Shown here one piece after another: positions 1 through 8,826 of a stretch of 64,000 bases of DNA (position 1 is its first letter; every line of letters begins with the position of its first letter). A model generated the notes under the pieces. It worked only from the letters and a program-made list of their open reading frames with translations. It did no database searches and had not been told where the DNA came from. The stretch is taken from positions 13,671 to 77,670 of the forward strand of contig NZ_JOFS01000037.1 in NCBI RefSeq assembly GCF_000719285.1. The letters are read 5' to 3'. A program made the translations under genes and the position numbers. The stretch is from Streptomyces bicolor (lineage in GTDB: Bacteria; Actinomycetota; Actinomycetes; Streptomycetales; Streptomycetaceae).

Positions 1-367
1 CCGTCTCGGGGTCGTCCGCGCTGGGGTGGGCGAGGCGGCGCAGTACGGCCAGGCGGCGGCCCACGGTGTCGCTGCGGGGGCTGAGGCGCTCGTGCGGGAG
101 GGTCTCCCACGACGGGTACTCCACGACGCCCTCCGGGGGGAGGAGGGAGCGCAGGGCCGCCGCCAGGTCCTCGGCCTCCCGGCCCGTCGCCGTCACCGCG
201 AGGACCGGGCGGTCGGTGTCGCGGGCGAGGGCGGCGATCGTGAACGGACGGGCCGCCGGGGGGCCGACCAGGTCGACGTGCATGCGGTTGCCGTCTGCGG
301 CCGCCGTGATCGCTTCCGCGAGGGCGGTGTCCTTGACTACGGCGTCGAGCAGACCGTGCAGGCTCAT
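1..367 (-). CDS. mfd: Transcription-repair coupling factor Mfd, N-terminal part (runs off the window)
   Basis: Mfd is a large DNA translocase that removes stalled RNA polymerase and recruits UvrA to template-strand lesions. Only the first 122 or so codons are here, read on the minus strand from an ATG at 367-365, beginning MSLHGLLDAVVKD. Visible hallmarks of the N-terminal UvrB-like region are VDLVGPPAARPF, LAVTATGREAEDL and the strongly conserved EYPSWETLPHERLSP. The frame is open to the window edge, so the helicase and translocase domains lie outside. Recognition rests on these N-terminal motifs and on remembered synteny (mfd beside a DUF2079 gene and an FtsX-type ABC pair). Confidence 0.85.
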   Translation of the reverse strand, partial: MSLHGLLDAVVKDTALAEAITAAADGNRMHVDLVGPPAARPFTIAALARDTDRPVLAVTATGREAEDLAAALRSLLPPEGVVEYPSWETLPHERLSPRSDTVGRRLAVLRRLAHPSADDPET

Positions 368-468
368 TCGGGGGCGCTTTCCGTCCAGGGTGGGCAACAC
401 GAAGGGCCCGACGCGTGGTACGGGCCGGGGGTTCCAGCGTACGTCGCTGCGCGGGCGGGTGCGGGGGC

Positions 469-477
469 TGTGGATAA
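469..477 (-). promoter_or_regulatory. Isolated DnaA-box-like 9-mer upstream of mfd
   Basis: TGTGGATAA is the exact reverse complement of the classical DnaA box TTATCCACA. Streptomyces oriC boxes usually carry G in the third position (TTGTCCACA), and no second box lies nearby. It could be chance or a DnaA-titration or regulatory site ahead of mfd. Confidence 0.25.
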
Positions 478-540
478 CGTGCGTTCTCTGGTGCTCGGCG
501 TTGTGGTTGCCGTGGGCGGGTTTTCGCCCCCGCCGCCCCT

Positions 541-718
541 ACCCGTCCCGTCCTCCAGGGGCTCTGCCCCTGCGACCCCGGCCCCTCCTGGGGACTGCCG
601 CCCCCAGACCCCCGCTTCGGCCCCTAAAGGGCCTCGTCCTCAAACTCCACCAGAGGGGGCACCCCCAGGCGGGCTGAAAGAAATGGGCCGAGCTTGTTCT
701 TGAACTCCGGACGGGCTG
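541..718. repeat. Streptomyces-type intergenic palindromic repeat
   Basis: This part of the 434-base mfd/DUF2079 gap is built of short palindromes: CAGGGGC-tct-GCCCCTG at 556-572 and GGCCC-ctaaa-GGGCC at 619-633, followed by CCGGACGGGCTGAA near 707-720. From memory, near-identical text recurs between genes in many Streptomyces genomes. No gene is seen in 368-801. Confidence 0.45.
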
Positions 719-789
719 AATGACGCGCACCGGGCGTTGGAAGGTGACGCGGTCACCCCTGCGAGTGAAGGCCACGCATGTACACCGCG

Positions 790-795
790 TAAGGT
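790..795 (+). promoter_or_regulatory. Candidate -10 element of a leaderless promoter
   Basis: TAAGGT ends 6 nt before the ATG at 802 and there is no Shine-Dalgarno sequence, which fits transcription starting at the start codon. An inverted repeat GGTGAC-gcg-GTCACC at 743-757 sits upstream and could be an operator. Confidence 0.35.
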
Positions 796-801
796 CCCCT
801 C

Positions 802-2268
802 ATGCCCTCCCCCGCTCCCTCCACGACGTCGAACACGTCATCCGAACCCCACATACCGGCGCAGAACACGCCCCGGCCCACGGGGACCGAGCAGTCCGGC
901 AGCGGGCGGCGTGATCCATGGCTGGTCGCTGCGGTGCTCTTCGTCGGGTACGCGGTCATCTCCGTCGGGCGTTACCGGCATCTGGGGCAGCGGTCCTGGG
1001 ATCTCGGCATATTCGAGCAGGTCATCCGCTCCTACGCGCATCTGCAAGCCCCCGTGGCCGACCTCAAGGCGCCGGGCTTCAACATCCTGGGCGATCACTT
1101 CAGCCCGGTGACGGCACTCCTCGCGCCTCTCTACCGGGCCTTTCCCTCGCCGGTCACGCTGCTCGTCGCCCAGGCCGCGCTCTTCGCCCTGTCCGCCGTT
1201 CCGGTGACCCGGGCGGCGGCCCGGCTGCTCGGGCGGTCGCGTGGGCTCGCGATCGGCGTCGCGTACGGGCTGTCGTGGGGGCTGCAGCAGGCCGTCGACT
1301 TCGACTTCCACGAGATCTGTTTCGCCGTACCGCTCATCGCCTTCAGCCTGGAGGCGCTGCTCGCCCGGCACTGGCGTGCCGCCCTGCTGTGGGCGCTGCC
1401 CCTCGTCCTCGTGAAGGAGGACCTGGGGATCACACTCACCGCGATCGCCCTGGTCGTCGCCCTGAGGGCCCGGCAGGCCGGCTCGCAGCGCGCCGCCCGG
1501 TACGCGATCGGCGTCGCCGTCCTCGGCGTGGTGGCCGTCGCCGTCACGCTCCTGGTCGTCATACCGAGCTTCAACAGCGCCGGCACCTACGACTACTGGA
1601 ACAAGGTCGACGACTCGGGCGGCGGCGGCCCCTTCGACGGCCTCGACACCAAACTCCGCACGCTCGGCTGGCTGCTCATCCCCACCACCGGGCTGCTCGC
1701 CCTCCGGTCCCCGATCCTGCTCGTCGCCCTGCCCACCCTCGGGTGGCGGTTCGTGTCCTCCTACTCGGAGTACTGGGGGACCGACTGGCACTACAGCGCC
1801 GTGCTCATGCCCGTCGTCGCCCTCGCCCTCGTCGACGCCCTCGACAGCGCCCGGCGGAGTCCGCGCGCGTGGCTGCGGTCGTACGTCCATCACCTGCCCG
1901 CCGCCGTCGCCGCCGCGTCCCTCGCGCTGACCACCTCGCTGCCGCTGTCCGCCCTGACCGAGGGCGAGATCTATCGCAAGCCCACGCGCGTGAGCGCCAT
2001 CGAGCGGTTGCTGGCCGCAGTGCCGGACGGCGCGTCCGTCGAGGCGAACATCGCTCCGATCAGCCGGCTCACCTCGCGCTGCCGCGTCTTCTGGATCACC
2101 AACACGCGCGGCATCAACCCCGACTTCATCGCCCTCGACAACTCCCGCAAGCGCTACCGCGACGTCGAGGACTACGCCAAGGCCCTTCACCCCGACGTCC
2201 GGTACAGCGTCGTAGGCACGGCCTACGGCGTCGTACTCCTCAAGCGGCAGACCGGGCAGGGCCAGTAG
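802..2268 (+). CDS. DUF2079 polytopic membrane protein
   Basis: This 488-residue integral membrane protein has a polar, Ser/Thr/Pro-rich N-terminus of about 38 residues followed by roughly nine hydrophobic segments. Motifs typical of DUF2079 are visible: RSWDLGIFEQVIRSYA, FNILGDHFSPV and VDFDFHEICFAVPL. The family resembles GT-C glycosyltransferases in layout, but no reaction is established. It runs toward the convergent ABC permease and the two share a strong terminator-like hairpin. No ribosome-binding site precedes the ATG, so it is probably leaderless. The family call is firm; the function is unknown. Confidence 0.8.
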   Translation: MPSPAPSTTSNTSSEPHIPAQNTPRPTGTEQSGSGRRDPWLVAAVLFVGYAVISVGRYRHLGQRSWDLGIFEQVIRSYAHLQAPVADLKAPGFNILGDHFSPVTALLAPLYRAFPSPVTLLVAQAALFALSAVPVTRAAARLLGRSRGLAIGVAYGLSWGLQQAVDFDFHEICFAVPLIAFSLEALLARHWRAALLWALPLVLVKEDLGITLTAIALVVALRARQAGSQRAARYAIGVAVLGVVAVAVTLLVVIPSFNSAGTYDYWNKVDDSGGGGPFDGLDTKLRTLGWLLIPTTGLLALRSPILLVALPTLGWRFVSSYSEYWGTDWHYSAVLMPVVALALVDALDSARRSPRAWLRSYVHHLPAAVAAASLALTTSLPLSALTEGEIYRKPTRVSAIERLLAAVPDGASVEANIAPISRLTSRCRVFWITNTRGINPDFIALDNSRKRYRDVEDYAKALHPDVRYSVVGTAYGVVLLKRQTGQGQ

Positions 2269-2288
2269 CCATTAGCCGGTAGCCACTC

Positions 2289-2370
2289 GCCTCTCGACTC
2301 TCGCCTCTCGACTCTCGCCTCTCGACTCTCGCCTCTCGACTCTCGCCTCTCGACTCTCGACTCTCGCCTC
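2289..2370. repeat. 14-bp tandem repeat, five perfect copies plus partials
   Basis: The unit gcctctcgactctc occurs five times without mismatch at 2289-2358, followed by a half unit (gactctc) and gcctc to 2370. It starts about 20 bases after the stop of the DUF2079 gene and precedes the shared terminator. A copy-number-variable minisatellite is likely. Confidence 0.85.
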
Positions 2371-2385
2371 AAGCCAGTCATGGCT

Positions 2386-2427
2386 ACGGGCCCGGTCCGG
2401 AAGGTGATCCCTCCGGACCGGGCCCGT
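2386..2427. terminator. Bidirectional hairpin between convergent genes
   Basis: A perfect 16-bp inverted repeat (2386-2401 with 2412-2427, arm starting ACGGGCCCGG) with a 10-nt loop lies between the ends of the DUF2079 gene and the ABC permease, so it can serve both strands. Confidence 0.75.
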
Positions 2428-2465
2428 CCCCCGCAACCCCCGTGTGCGGTGGCTACTCGGGCGGC

Positions 2466-5036
2466 CTACTCGGTCGCGATCGCGTTCAGTACGTTCATCC
2501 GGCCCGCCCGGAACGCCGGGATCAGCGCCGCGAACAGCCCCACGAACGCCGAGCCGATGAAGACCCCGATGATCGTCGGCCACGGGATGTCGAGGACGTT
2601 CAGACCCTCCAGCGCCAGGAGCCTCTGGGCCGTCGCACCCCAGCCCATGCCGAGCCCCAGGCCCAGCAGGGCGCCGAACAGGGCGATCACGACCGACTCC
2701 ATGCGGATCATGCGGCGCAGCTGGCGGCGGGAGAGGCCGATGGCGCGCATCAGGCCGATCTCACGGGTGCGTTCCACCACCGACAGGGCCAGGGTGTTCA
2801 CCACGCCCAGGACCGCCACGATGATCGCCAGGGCGAGCAGGCCGTAGACCATGTTCAGGAGCTGGCCCATCTGGTCCTTGAGCTCCTGCTTGTAGTCGGT
2901 CTGGTCGCGGACCTGGTACTGCGGGTAGCCGTCGAGCGCCTTCTTCAGGGCTGCGTACGCCGCCTCCTCCTGGCCCTCCTTCGCCTTGCCGAACATGATC
3001 TCGCTCTGCGGGATCCGGTCGGCGGGGAGGTACTTCCGCAGCGTCTCGATGCTGGTGTAGCGGGCGCCCTGGTCGAAGCTGGTGTCGTCGTCCGTGACGG
3101 CGGCGACCTTCAGCTTCGCCGTCTCGCCGCCCTTGAAGGCGACGGTGATGGTGTCTCCGACGTGCACGCCGTGCTCCTTGGCGTAGTCGGAGCCGACCGA
3201 CATGGCGTCCTTGCCGTAGGCGGCGGAAAGGGTGCCTTCCGTGGTCGTACGGCGCAGGTCCTCGGCGTACGTCGGGTCGGCGGCCGTGAGGCCGGTGTCG
3301 TCGGTCTTGCCGTCCGGCGAGGTCAGCGTGGCGTCGATCTGCTTGTTGCGGGTGACGTGGGCGAGGCCCGGCGTCCGCTGCATCGCCTTCTCGGCCTGCG
3401 GCACGATCTCCTGCTGCTGGGCCATGACGATGAAATCCGCGCCCACCGACTTGTCGAGCTCGCTCGTCGCCGAGGCGACCAGCGAGGAGCCGACCACCGA
3501 CAGGCAGGCCACCAGCGCGAGGCCGATCATCAGGGCGGCGCCCGTGGCACCGGTACGGCGCGGGTTGCGCAGGGCGTTGCGCTCAGCCATGCGGCCCACG
3601 GGTCCGAAGGCCCGCAGCAGCACCGCGCTGATCACCCGGACCACGCCGCCGGCGAGCAGCGGGCCGATGACCACGAAGCCGATCAGGGTCAGCACCACAC
3701 CGCCGCCCAGCATCACCGCGCCGTCACTCGCCTTGTCGGCCGTGGCGGCCGCGAACAGCCCGTAGGTGCCGGCGCCCGTGAGCACCAGTCCGATCAGGCC
3801 GCGCACCCAGCCGGCCCTGCCGTCGGCCGGTGTGCCGGCGTCGCGCAGGGCGGCCATCGGGGAGACCTTGCCGGCGCGGCGGGCGGGCAGGTAGGCGGCC
3901 AGGACGGTGACGACGACGCCGAGCAGCAGGCCGACCACGGGGGTCGTCGCCTTCACCGTCAGGTCGTCGGTGGAGAGGTTCATGCCGGCCATCGACATGA
4001 GCTTCATCAGGCCGATCGCGATGCCGACGCCGGCGCCGACGCCGAGTACCGAGCCGACGAAGCCCAGCAGCAGCGCCTCCACGAGCACGGAGCGGTTGAC
4101 CTGCCTGCGGGACGAACCGATCGCCCGCATCAGGCCGATCTCGCGGGTGCGCTGGGCTACCAGCATCGAGAAGGTGTTGATGATCAGGAAGATGCCGACC
4201 AGGAACGCGATCCCGGCGAAGCCGAGCATGGCGTACTTCATGACGTTCATGAACTCGCCGACGTCCTTGCGGTTCTCGTCGGCGGCCTCCTTGGCCGTCT
4301 GGATCTTGTACGTGCCGTCCAGTGCCTGCGCGATGTCCCGCTTGAGCTCGGCGTCGCTCACGCCGTCCGCCGCGGTGACGGAGACCTGCGTGTAGCGGTC
4401 GGTGGTGCCGAGCAGGGTGCGCTGGGCGGTCTCGGTGTCGAAGTAGACGACGGCCGCGCCCGGGTTGGTCACCTTCCAGGAGGCGATGCCGACGATCCGC
4501 GCGCGGATGTCCCCGGTGGCGGCGATGGTGCGCAGCTCGTCACCGAGCCCCAGGTCGTGCTTGTCGGCGGTGTCCGCGTCGACCATGACCTCGGTGGGCC
4601 CGCGCGGGGCGTGTCCGGAGGTGATCTCCATGGACTTAAGGTCGTTCTCGGTCCAGTTGCCGGCGATGGTCGGCGCGCCGGTGGACGAACCCATGTTCTC
4701 GTTCTCGGAGTTGACGACGGTCACGCTCATCGAGCCGACCGCGCCCTCCGCCTTCTTGACGCCGTCCACGGCCGCGACCTGCTCCACGGCCGAGGCGGGC
4801 AGCGAGCTCGGCCGGCCCGTGCCGCCGCCGTCGTCCTCGTCCTTGGCCTCCTTGGGGCTGACGGTGACGTCGGAGGAGGTGACGGCGAAGAGCTTGTCGA
4901 AGGTGGTGTTCATCGTGTCGGTGAACACCAGCGTCCCGCACACGAAGGCGACGGACAGGAGCACCGCCACGGCCGACAGGGCCATGCGCCCCTTGTGCGC
5001 GAAGAAGTTGCGCATGGAGGTCTTCAGGACGGTCAT
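2466..5036 (-). CDS. FtsX/MacB-type ABC transporter permease
   Basis: This is the membrane half of an export-type ABC system; the substrate is unknown (such pairs act in lipoprotein, antibiotic or cell-wall-linked transport). The 856 residues comprise an N-terminal membrane segment (about 15-37), a large MacB-like extracytoplasmic domain and two FtsX domains. Each FtsX domain carries the signature RTREIGLMRAIG (about residues 290 and 760) next to clustered membrane segments, as in tandemly duplicated FtsX permeases. The start codon overlaps the stop of the upstream ATPase gene by 4 bases (5033-5036), so translation is probably coupled. It ends at the shared hairpin at 2386-2427. Confidence 0.9.
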   Translation of the reverse strand: MTVLKTSMRNFFAHKGRMALSAVAVLLSVAFVCGTLVFTDTMNTTFDKLFAVTSSDVTVSPKEAKDEDDGGGTGRPSSLPASAVEQVAAVDGVKKAEGAVGSMSVTVVNSENENMGSSTGAPTIAGNWTENDLKSMEITSGHAPRGPTEVMVDADTADKHDLGLGDELRTIAATGDIRARIVGIASWKVTNPGAAVVYFDTETAQRTLLGTTDRYTQVSVTAADGVSDAELKRDIAQALDGTYKIQTAKEAADENRKDVGEFMNVMKYAMLGFAGIAFLVGIFLIINTFSMLVAQRTREIGLMRAIGSSRRQVNRSVLVEALLLGFVGSVLGVGAGVGIAIGLMKLMSMAGMNLSTDDLTVKATTPVVGLLLGVVVTVLAAYLPARRAGKVSPMAALRDAGTPADGRAGWVRGLIGLVLTGAGTYGLFAAATADKASDGAVMLGGGVVLTLIGFVVIGPLLAGGVVRVISAVLLRAFGPVGRMAERNALRNPRRTGATGAALMIGLALVACLSVVGSSLVASATSELDKSVGADFIVMAQQQEIVPQAEKAMQRTPGLAHVTRNKQIDATLTSPDGKTDDTGLTAADPTYAEDLRRTTTEGTLSAAYGKDAMSVGSDYAKEHGVHVGDTITVAFKGGETAKLKVAAVTDDDTSFDQGARYTSIETLRKYLPADRIPQSEIMFGKAKEGQEEAAYAALKKALDGYPQYQVRDQTDYKQELKDQMGQLLNMVYGLLALAIIVAVLGVVNTLALSVVERTREIGLMRAIGLSRRQLRRMIRMESVVIALFGALLGLGLGMGWGATAQRLLALEGLNVLDIPWPTIIGVFIGSAFVGLFAALIPAFRAGRMNVLNAIATE

Positions 5037-5821
5037 GACGTACGCCCCCGGGCGTCGAAGTCCTTCATGCGGTCCAGGACGGTGTCGGCGGTCGGCTTGT
5101 ACATCTCGTCGACGATGCGCCCGTCGGCGAGGTACAGCACGCGGTCGGCGTACGAGGCGGCGACGGGGTCGTGCGTGACCATCACGATGGTCTGCCCGAG
5201 TTCGTCGACGGACCGCCGCAGGAAGCCGAGTACTTCGGCACCCGCGCGCGAGTCGAGGTTTCCGGTCGGCTCGTCACCGAAGATGATCTCCGGCCGGGCG
5301 GCCAGGGCGCGGGCGACGGCGACGCGCTGCTGCTGGCCGCCGGAGAGCTGGGTGGGCCGGTGCTTGAGTCGGTCGGAAAGTCCAACCGTGTCGACCACGC
5401 GCGCGAGCCACTGCTTGTCGGGCTTGCGCCCGGCGATGTCCATGGGCAGCGTGATGTTCTCGATGGCGTTGAGCGTCGGCAGCAGGTTGAACGCCTGGAA
5501 GATGAACCCGATCCGGTCCCGGCGCAGTTGGGTGAGCTTCTTGTCCTTCAGCCCGGTGATCTCGGTGTCGTCGAGGTAGATCTGGCCGCTGGTGACGGTG
5601 TCGAGCCCGGCGAGGCAGTGCATGAGGGTGGACTTGCCGGACCCCGAGGGGCCCATGATCGCGGTGAACTGCCCGCGCGCGATGTCCACGTCGACGTGGT
5701 CGAGAGCGACGACACGGGTCTCCCCCGACCCGTACGCCTTGACGACCTGCCGCGCCCGCGCGGCAACGGCCGTACGCCCTCCAGTGCCCCCGTGCCTGGG
5801 AATGGTTACAGCCGATGTCAC
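5033..5821 (-). CDS. ABC transporter ATP-binding protein (MacB/LolD class)
   Basis: This ATPase partners the FtsX-type permease. The 262 residues contain Walker A GPSGSGKST (about 58-66), a Q-loop in GFIFQAFNLLP, the signature LSGGQQQRVAVARA, Walker B IIFGDEPTGNLDS and the H-loop VTHD, all intact. About 25 polar residues precede the fold. The gene overlaps the permease start by 4 bases, which makes a two-gene operon. No TetR or two-component gene is adjacent to suggest an inducer. The 412-base upstream gap is shared with the divergent MFS gene. Confidence 0.93.
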   Translation of the reverse strand: MTSAVTIPRHGGTGGRTAVAARARQVVKAYGSGETRVVALDHVDVDIARGQFTAIMGPSGSGKSTLMHCLAGLDTVTSGQIYLDDTEITGLKDKKLTQLRRDRIGFIFQAFNLLPTLNAIENITLPMDIAGRKPDKQWLARVVDTVGLSDRLKHRPTQLSGGQQQRVAVARALAARPEIIFGDEPTGNLDSRAGAEVLGFLRRSVDELGQTIVMVTHDPVAASYADRVLYLADGRIVDEMYKPTADTVLDRMKDFDARGRTS

Positions 5822-6233
5822 GGTATGTCTCCTATGTCGGTCAGCAGGTGATCGAGTCGTTCAGTGGGTGAATCACGAGAACTGGCTACGACCGTCAGTC
5901 TCGTGGCGGGGATGGGTCCGGCGCGCTGGTGCCCGGCCCCGTTTTGTGCGGGGGAAAACCCCACCCCGGCGGGTTCGGCAAGCCACCCCCCAGCGGCGTA
6001 AAGCCAGGCTAAGGACGAGCCCTGTCCCGTCTCGTCCTCCGGCGGTACGAACCCTCCCCGAGACCTGGTACGGAGGTCCCCCTAGGGGCTGTCCTCCCCG
6101 CGGCGGAGCTCTTCTCGGGGTCGTCTCCCCCGTCCGACGCATCCAGGCTCCACCCTCCCGCGACGTCAGGGTCAAGTGGGAAGCTGTCGGCGGCCGATAG
6201 ATGCAAGGGGAAACCAAACGGAGAGGAACCCCG
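5822..6233. other. Divergent intergenic region, no gene seen
   Basis: These 412 bases lie between the divergent ABC ATPase and MFS genes and must hold both promoters. The palindrome CCCCTAGGGG is at 6079-6088, and CCCCGAGA (6056-6063) is repeated inverted as TCTCGGGG (6113-6120). I see no convincing coding frame or RNA gene. Confidence 0.4.
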
Positions 6234-7772
6234 GTGGGCAGTACGACACCCGCGATAGGCGACACCGCACAGCGCACCGGAACCGACAGACGCTCAGCCG
6301 TGGTCGCGGCCCTGATGCTCGCGATGGCGCTGGCGGCCCTCGACTCCACCATCGTCTCCACGGCCGTACCGCAGATCGTCGGCGACCTCGGCGGCTTCTC
6401 GGTCTTCTCCTGGCTCTTCTCCGGCTATCTGCTGGCCGTGACCGTGACCCTCCCGGTCTACGGCAAGCTCTCCGACACCTTCGGCCGCAAGCCGGTGCTG
6501 ATCGCGGGCGCGGCGGTGTTCCTGCTGGGGTCCCTGCTGTGCGCGGTGGCCTGGAACATGGGGGCGCTGATCGCGTTCCGGATCGTGCAGGGGCTGGGCG
6601 GCGGGGCCCTTCAGGGCACGGTCCAGACGCTGGCCGCCGATCTGTACCCGCTGGAGCAACGCCCGAAGATCCAGTCGAAGTTGTCCACGGTGTGGGCGCT
6701 TTCTGCGGTGGCCGGACCGGGGTTGGGCGGGGTCCTGGCCGCGTACGCGGACTGGCGGTGGATCTTTCTCATCAACCTGCCGATAGGGGCGGTGGCGTTG
6801 TGGCTGATCGTGCGTCATCTCCACGAGCCGGAGCGTGAGACGACGGGCACGCGCGCGCGTGTCGACTGGGCGGGCGCGTTGGCGGTGTTCGCGTGCGGGG
6901 GCGTCCTGCTGACGGCGCTGGTGCAGGGCGGGGTGGCGTGGCCGTGGCTGTCGGCACCGTCGTTGGCCCTCTTCGGTACGGGACTCGCACTCGCGGCGGT
7001 CGTGGTGCTGGTGGAGCGGCGGGCGGCCGAGCCGATCATCCCCGGGTGGGTGTGGCGCCGCCGGACGATCGCGGCGGTGAACCTGGCGCTGGGCGCGCTG
7101 GGGCTGCTGATGGTGGCACCGACGGTCTTCCTGCCGACGTACGCCCAGGCGGTGCTCGGCCTGGCCCCGGTGGCGGCCGGATTCGTGCTGTCCGTATGGA
7201 CGTTGAGCTGGCCGGTGTCGGCAGCGTTCAGTCAGCACGTCTATCGCAGGATCGGCTTCCGCAACACGGCGATGCTGGGCATCGGCACGGCGTCCCTGAT
7301 CCTGCTCGCGTTCTTGTTCCTGCCCTACCCCGGGCAGGCCTGGCAGCCGACGCTGCTGATGCTGTTGCTGGGGGCGGCGCTGGGCCTGTTCCAACTGCCG
7401 CTGATCGTCGGCGTGCAGTCGACGGTGGGCTGGTCGGAGCGGGGTACGACGACGGCGTCGGTGCTGTTCTGCCGGCAGACGGGGCAGACGGTGGGCGCGG
7501 CCCTCTTCGGTGCCGTGGCGAACGGCGTACTGGCGTCGCGGCTCGGCGGGGCGAGCGACCTGGACTCGGTGACGCGGGCGCTGGATTCCGGCGGTACGGC
7601 CCCGGAGGCCACCAGGCGGGCCGTCGCCGATGCGGTGCACGCCGTGTACCTGGGGGCGTCGTGCGCGGCGGCACTGGCCTTCCTGGTGCTGTTGCTGCTG
7701 GCGCCGAGGCGGTTTCCGGTGCTCAAGGAAGTCCCCCAGGAACAGGAAGGCCTCACTCAGGGCTCAGTGTGA
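6234..7772 (+). CDS. MFS efflux transporter, DHA2 (14-segment) family
   Basis: A proton-driven multidrug-efflux type permease of 512 residues from GTG 6234. That start is preferred to the in-frame ATG at 6201 because GGAGAGG (6220-6226) lies 7 nt before it. About 14 hydrophobic segments are seen, with early motif D-like LAALDSTIVSTAVPQI, motif A GKLSDTFGRKPV and the antiporter motif C region VAGPGLGGVLA. This architecture is that of EmrB/QacA-like drug exporters; the substrate is not deducible. Its end overlaps the convergent EEP-hydrolase gene by 20 bases. Confidence 0.9.
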   Translation: MGSTTPAIGDTAQRTGTDRRSAVVAALMLAMALAALDSTIVSTAVPQIVGDLGGFSVFSWLFSGYLLAVTVTLPVYGKLSDTFGRKPVLIAGAAVFLLGSLLCAVAWNMGALIAFRIVQGLGGGALQGTVQTLAADLYPLEQRPKIQSKLSTVWALSAVAGPGLGGVLAAYADWRWIFLINLPIGAVALWLIVRHLHEPERETTGTRARVDWAGALAVFACGGVLLTALVQGGVAWPWLSAPSLALFGTGLALAAVVVLVERRAAEPIIPGWVWRRRTIAAVNLALGALGLLMVAPTVFLPTYAQAVLGLAPVAAGFVLSVWTLSWPVSAAFSQHVYRRIGFRNTAMLGIGTASLILLAFLFLPYPGQAWQPTLLMLLLGAALGLFQLPLIVGVQSTVGWSERGTTTASVLFCRQTGQTVGAALFGAVANGVLASRLGGASDLDSVTRALDSGGTAPEATRRAVADAVHAVYLGASCAAALAFLVLLLLAPRRFPVLKEVPQEQEGLTQGSV

Positions 7773-8736
7773 TGCGGGCGGCGACCGGCAGATGGTCGCT
7801 GCCGGTGGCGGGCAGGGTACGGATGTGGCCGACCCTCGCCGAGCGGGCCATGACCTGGTCGATCCGCGCCAGCGGCAGCGCGGCGGGGAAACTGAAGGCG
7901 AAGCCCCGCTCCGCCACGTTCATCCGTGAGGTCAGCGGGTCCAGTCCGCGGTCGTCGACCGTGCCGTTGAGGTCGCCCAGCAGGATCACCCTGCTCAGCT
8001 TCTCGGCGGCGACGGCCTCGCCCAGCCGTACGGCGCTCTCGTCGCGCCGCCAGGACGCCAGACCGGTCGCCCCGACGCGGACCGAGGGCAGGTGCGCGAC
8101 GTACGCCGCGATGGCGCCGTACGGCGTGTGAACCACCGTCCGCAGCCCCCGATTCCACTCCTCCACGATCCCCCGGGGCTTGATGTCCACCAGCCGGGCA
8201 CCGCTGATCGGATACTTCGACCAGAGCCCGACAGTCCCCCGCACCGCGTGGTAAGGGAAGTCGGCGGCGAGGGCCTTCTCGTAGGCCTGCAGCGCCGACG
8301 GCACCAGTTCCTCCAGCGCGATGAGATCGGGCCCGGCGGCAGCCAGCGCCCGGGCCGTGCCCGCCGGGTCGGTGTTCTCGTCGCTGACGTTGTGCTGCAC
8401 CACGACGAGGTCGTGCGCGCCGGGTTCGGCCGCCGGCAGGAGCAGCCCGCCGAAGAGATGCGTCCAGGTGGCCACCGGCAGCAGCAGGCACACCAGCGCG
8501 ACACCGGAACGACGCAGCAGGGCCAGGCCGAGCAGCACCACGACCACCAGGCCGAGCCACGGCAGGAACGCTTCCAGCAGACTGCCCAGGCGGCCCACGG
8601 AGTTGGGCACCGCCCGGTGGAAGGCCAGCAGCCCGGCCGTCAGCACCGCGAGCGCGGCGATCAGCCGCCCCCGCACCCACGGTGGCGCCGCCGCCCTCAC
8701 CGTCGACGTCATACCGCTGCCCGCTCGCTCCACCAT
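7753..8736 (-). CDS. Membrane-anchored endonuclease/exonuclease/phosphatase (EEP) family protein
   Basis: 327 residues with three or so N-terminal membrane segments (about 25-105) and an EEP hydrolase domain (about 110-325). Metal and catalytic motifs are visible: VVVQHNVSDEN, the Glu in ALEEL, LLGDLNGTVDDRGLD and the terminal GSDHLPV with the catalytic His. EEP enzymes cleave phosphodiesters (nucleic acids or lipids); membrane-tethered actinobacterial members are uncharacterised. ATG 8736 is used, with ATG 8712 a plausible alternative. Its 3' end overlaps the convergent MFS gene by 20 bases. Confidence 0.8.
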   Translation of the reverse strand: MVERAGSGMTSTVRAAAPPWVRGRLIAALAVLTAGLLAFHRAVPNSVGRLGSLLEAFLPWLGLVVVVLLGLALLRRSGVALVCLLLPVATWTHLFGGLLLPAAEPGAHDLVVVQHNVSDENTDPAGTARALAAAGPDLIALEELVPSALQAYEKALAADFPYHAVRGTVGLWSKYPISGARLVDIKPRGIVEEWNRGLRTVVHTPYGAIAAYVAHLPSVRVGATGLASWRRDESAVRLGEAVAAEKLSRVILLGDLNGTVDDRGLDPLTSRMNVAERGFAFSFPAALPLARIDQVMARSARVGHIRTLPATGSDHLPVAARITLSPE

Positions 8737-8796
8737 GGTTTCCCGTCCGCCGGCCTCGCTTCCCAGGACGAGCAGCCGGATAAATCAGTTTCGGAT

Positions 8797-8819
8797 GGAC
8801 ACATCCGTGTCCCTATCCT
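8797..8819 (+). promoter_or_regulatory. Operator-like palindrome abutting a -10 element
   Basis: GGACAC-atcc-GTGTCC (8797-8812) is a perfect inverted repeat. It is followed by the -10 candidate TATCCT (8814-8819), 7 nt before the ATG at 8827. This would be a leaderless promoter with a repressor site in its spacer. Confidence 0.4.
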
Positions 8820-8826
8820 GCGGACC

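Noticed and set aside
2289..2370. CRISPR array
   Set aside because: The repeats are 14 bp and contiguous, with no unique spacers and no cas genes nearby.
2442..5579. A 1045-codon plus-strand open frame opposite the FtsX permease and its ATPase
   Set aside because: It is a GC-bias shadow: its product is low-complexity Gly/Arg/His/Asp-rich, while the minus strand gives clear FtsX and ABC motifs.
5873..6361. A 162-codon minus-strand gene in the ABC/MFS gap
   Set aside because: It overlaps the start of the MFS gene, lacks a ribosome-binding site and has Arg/Thr/Pro-rich shadow composition.
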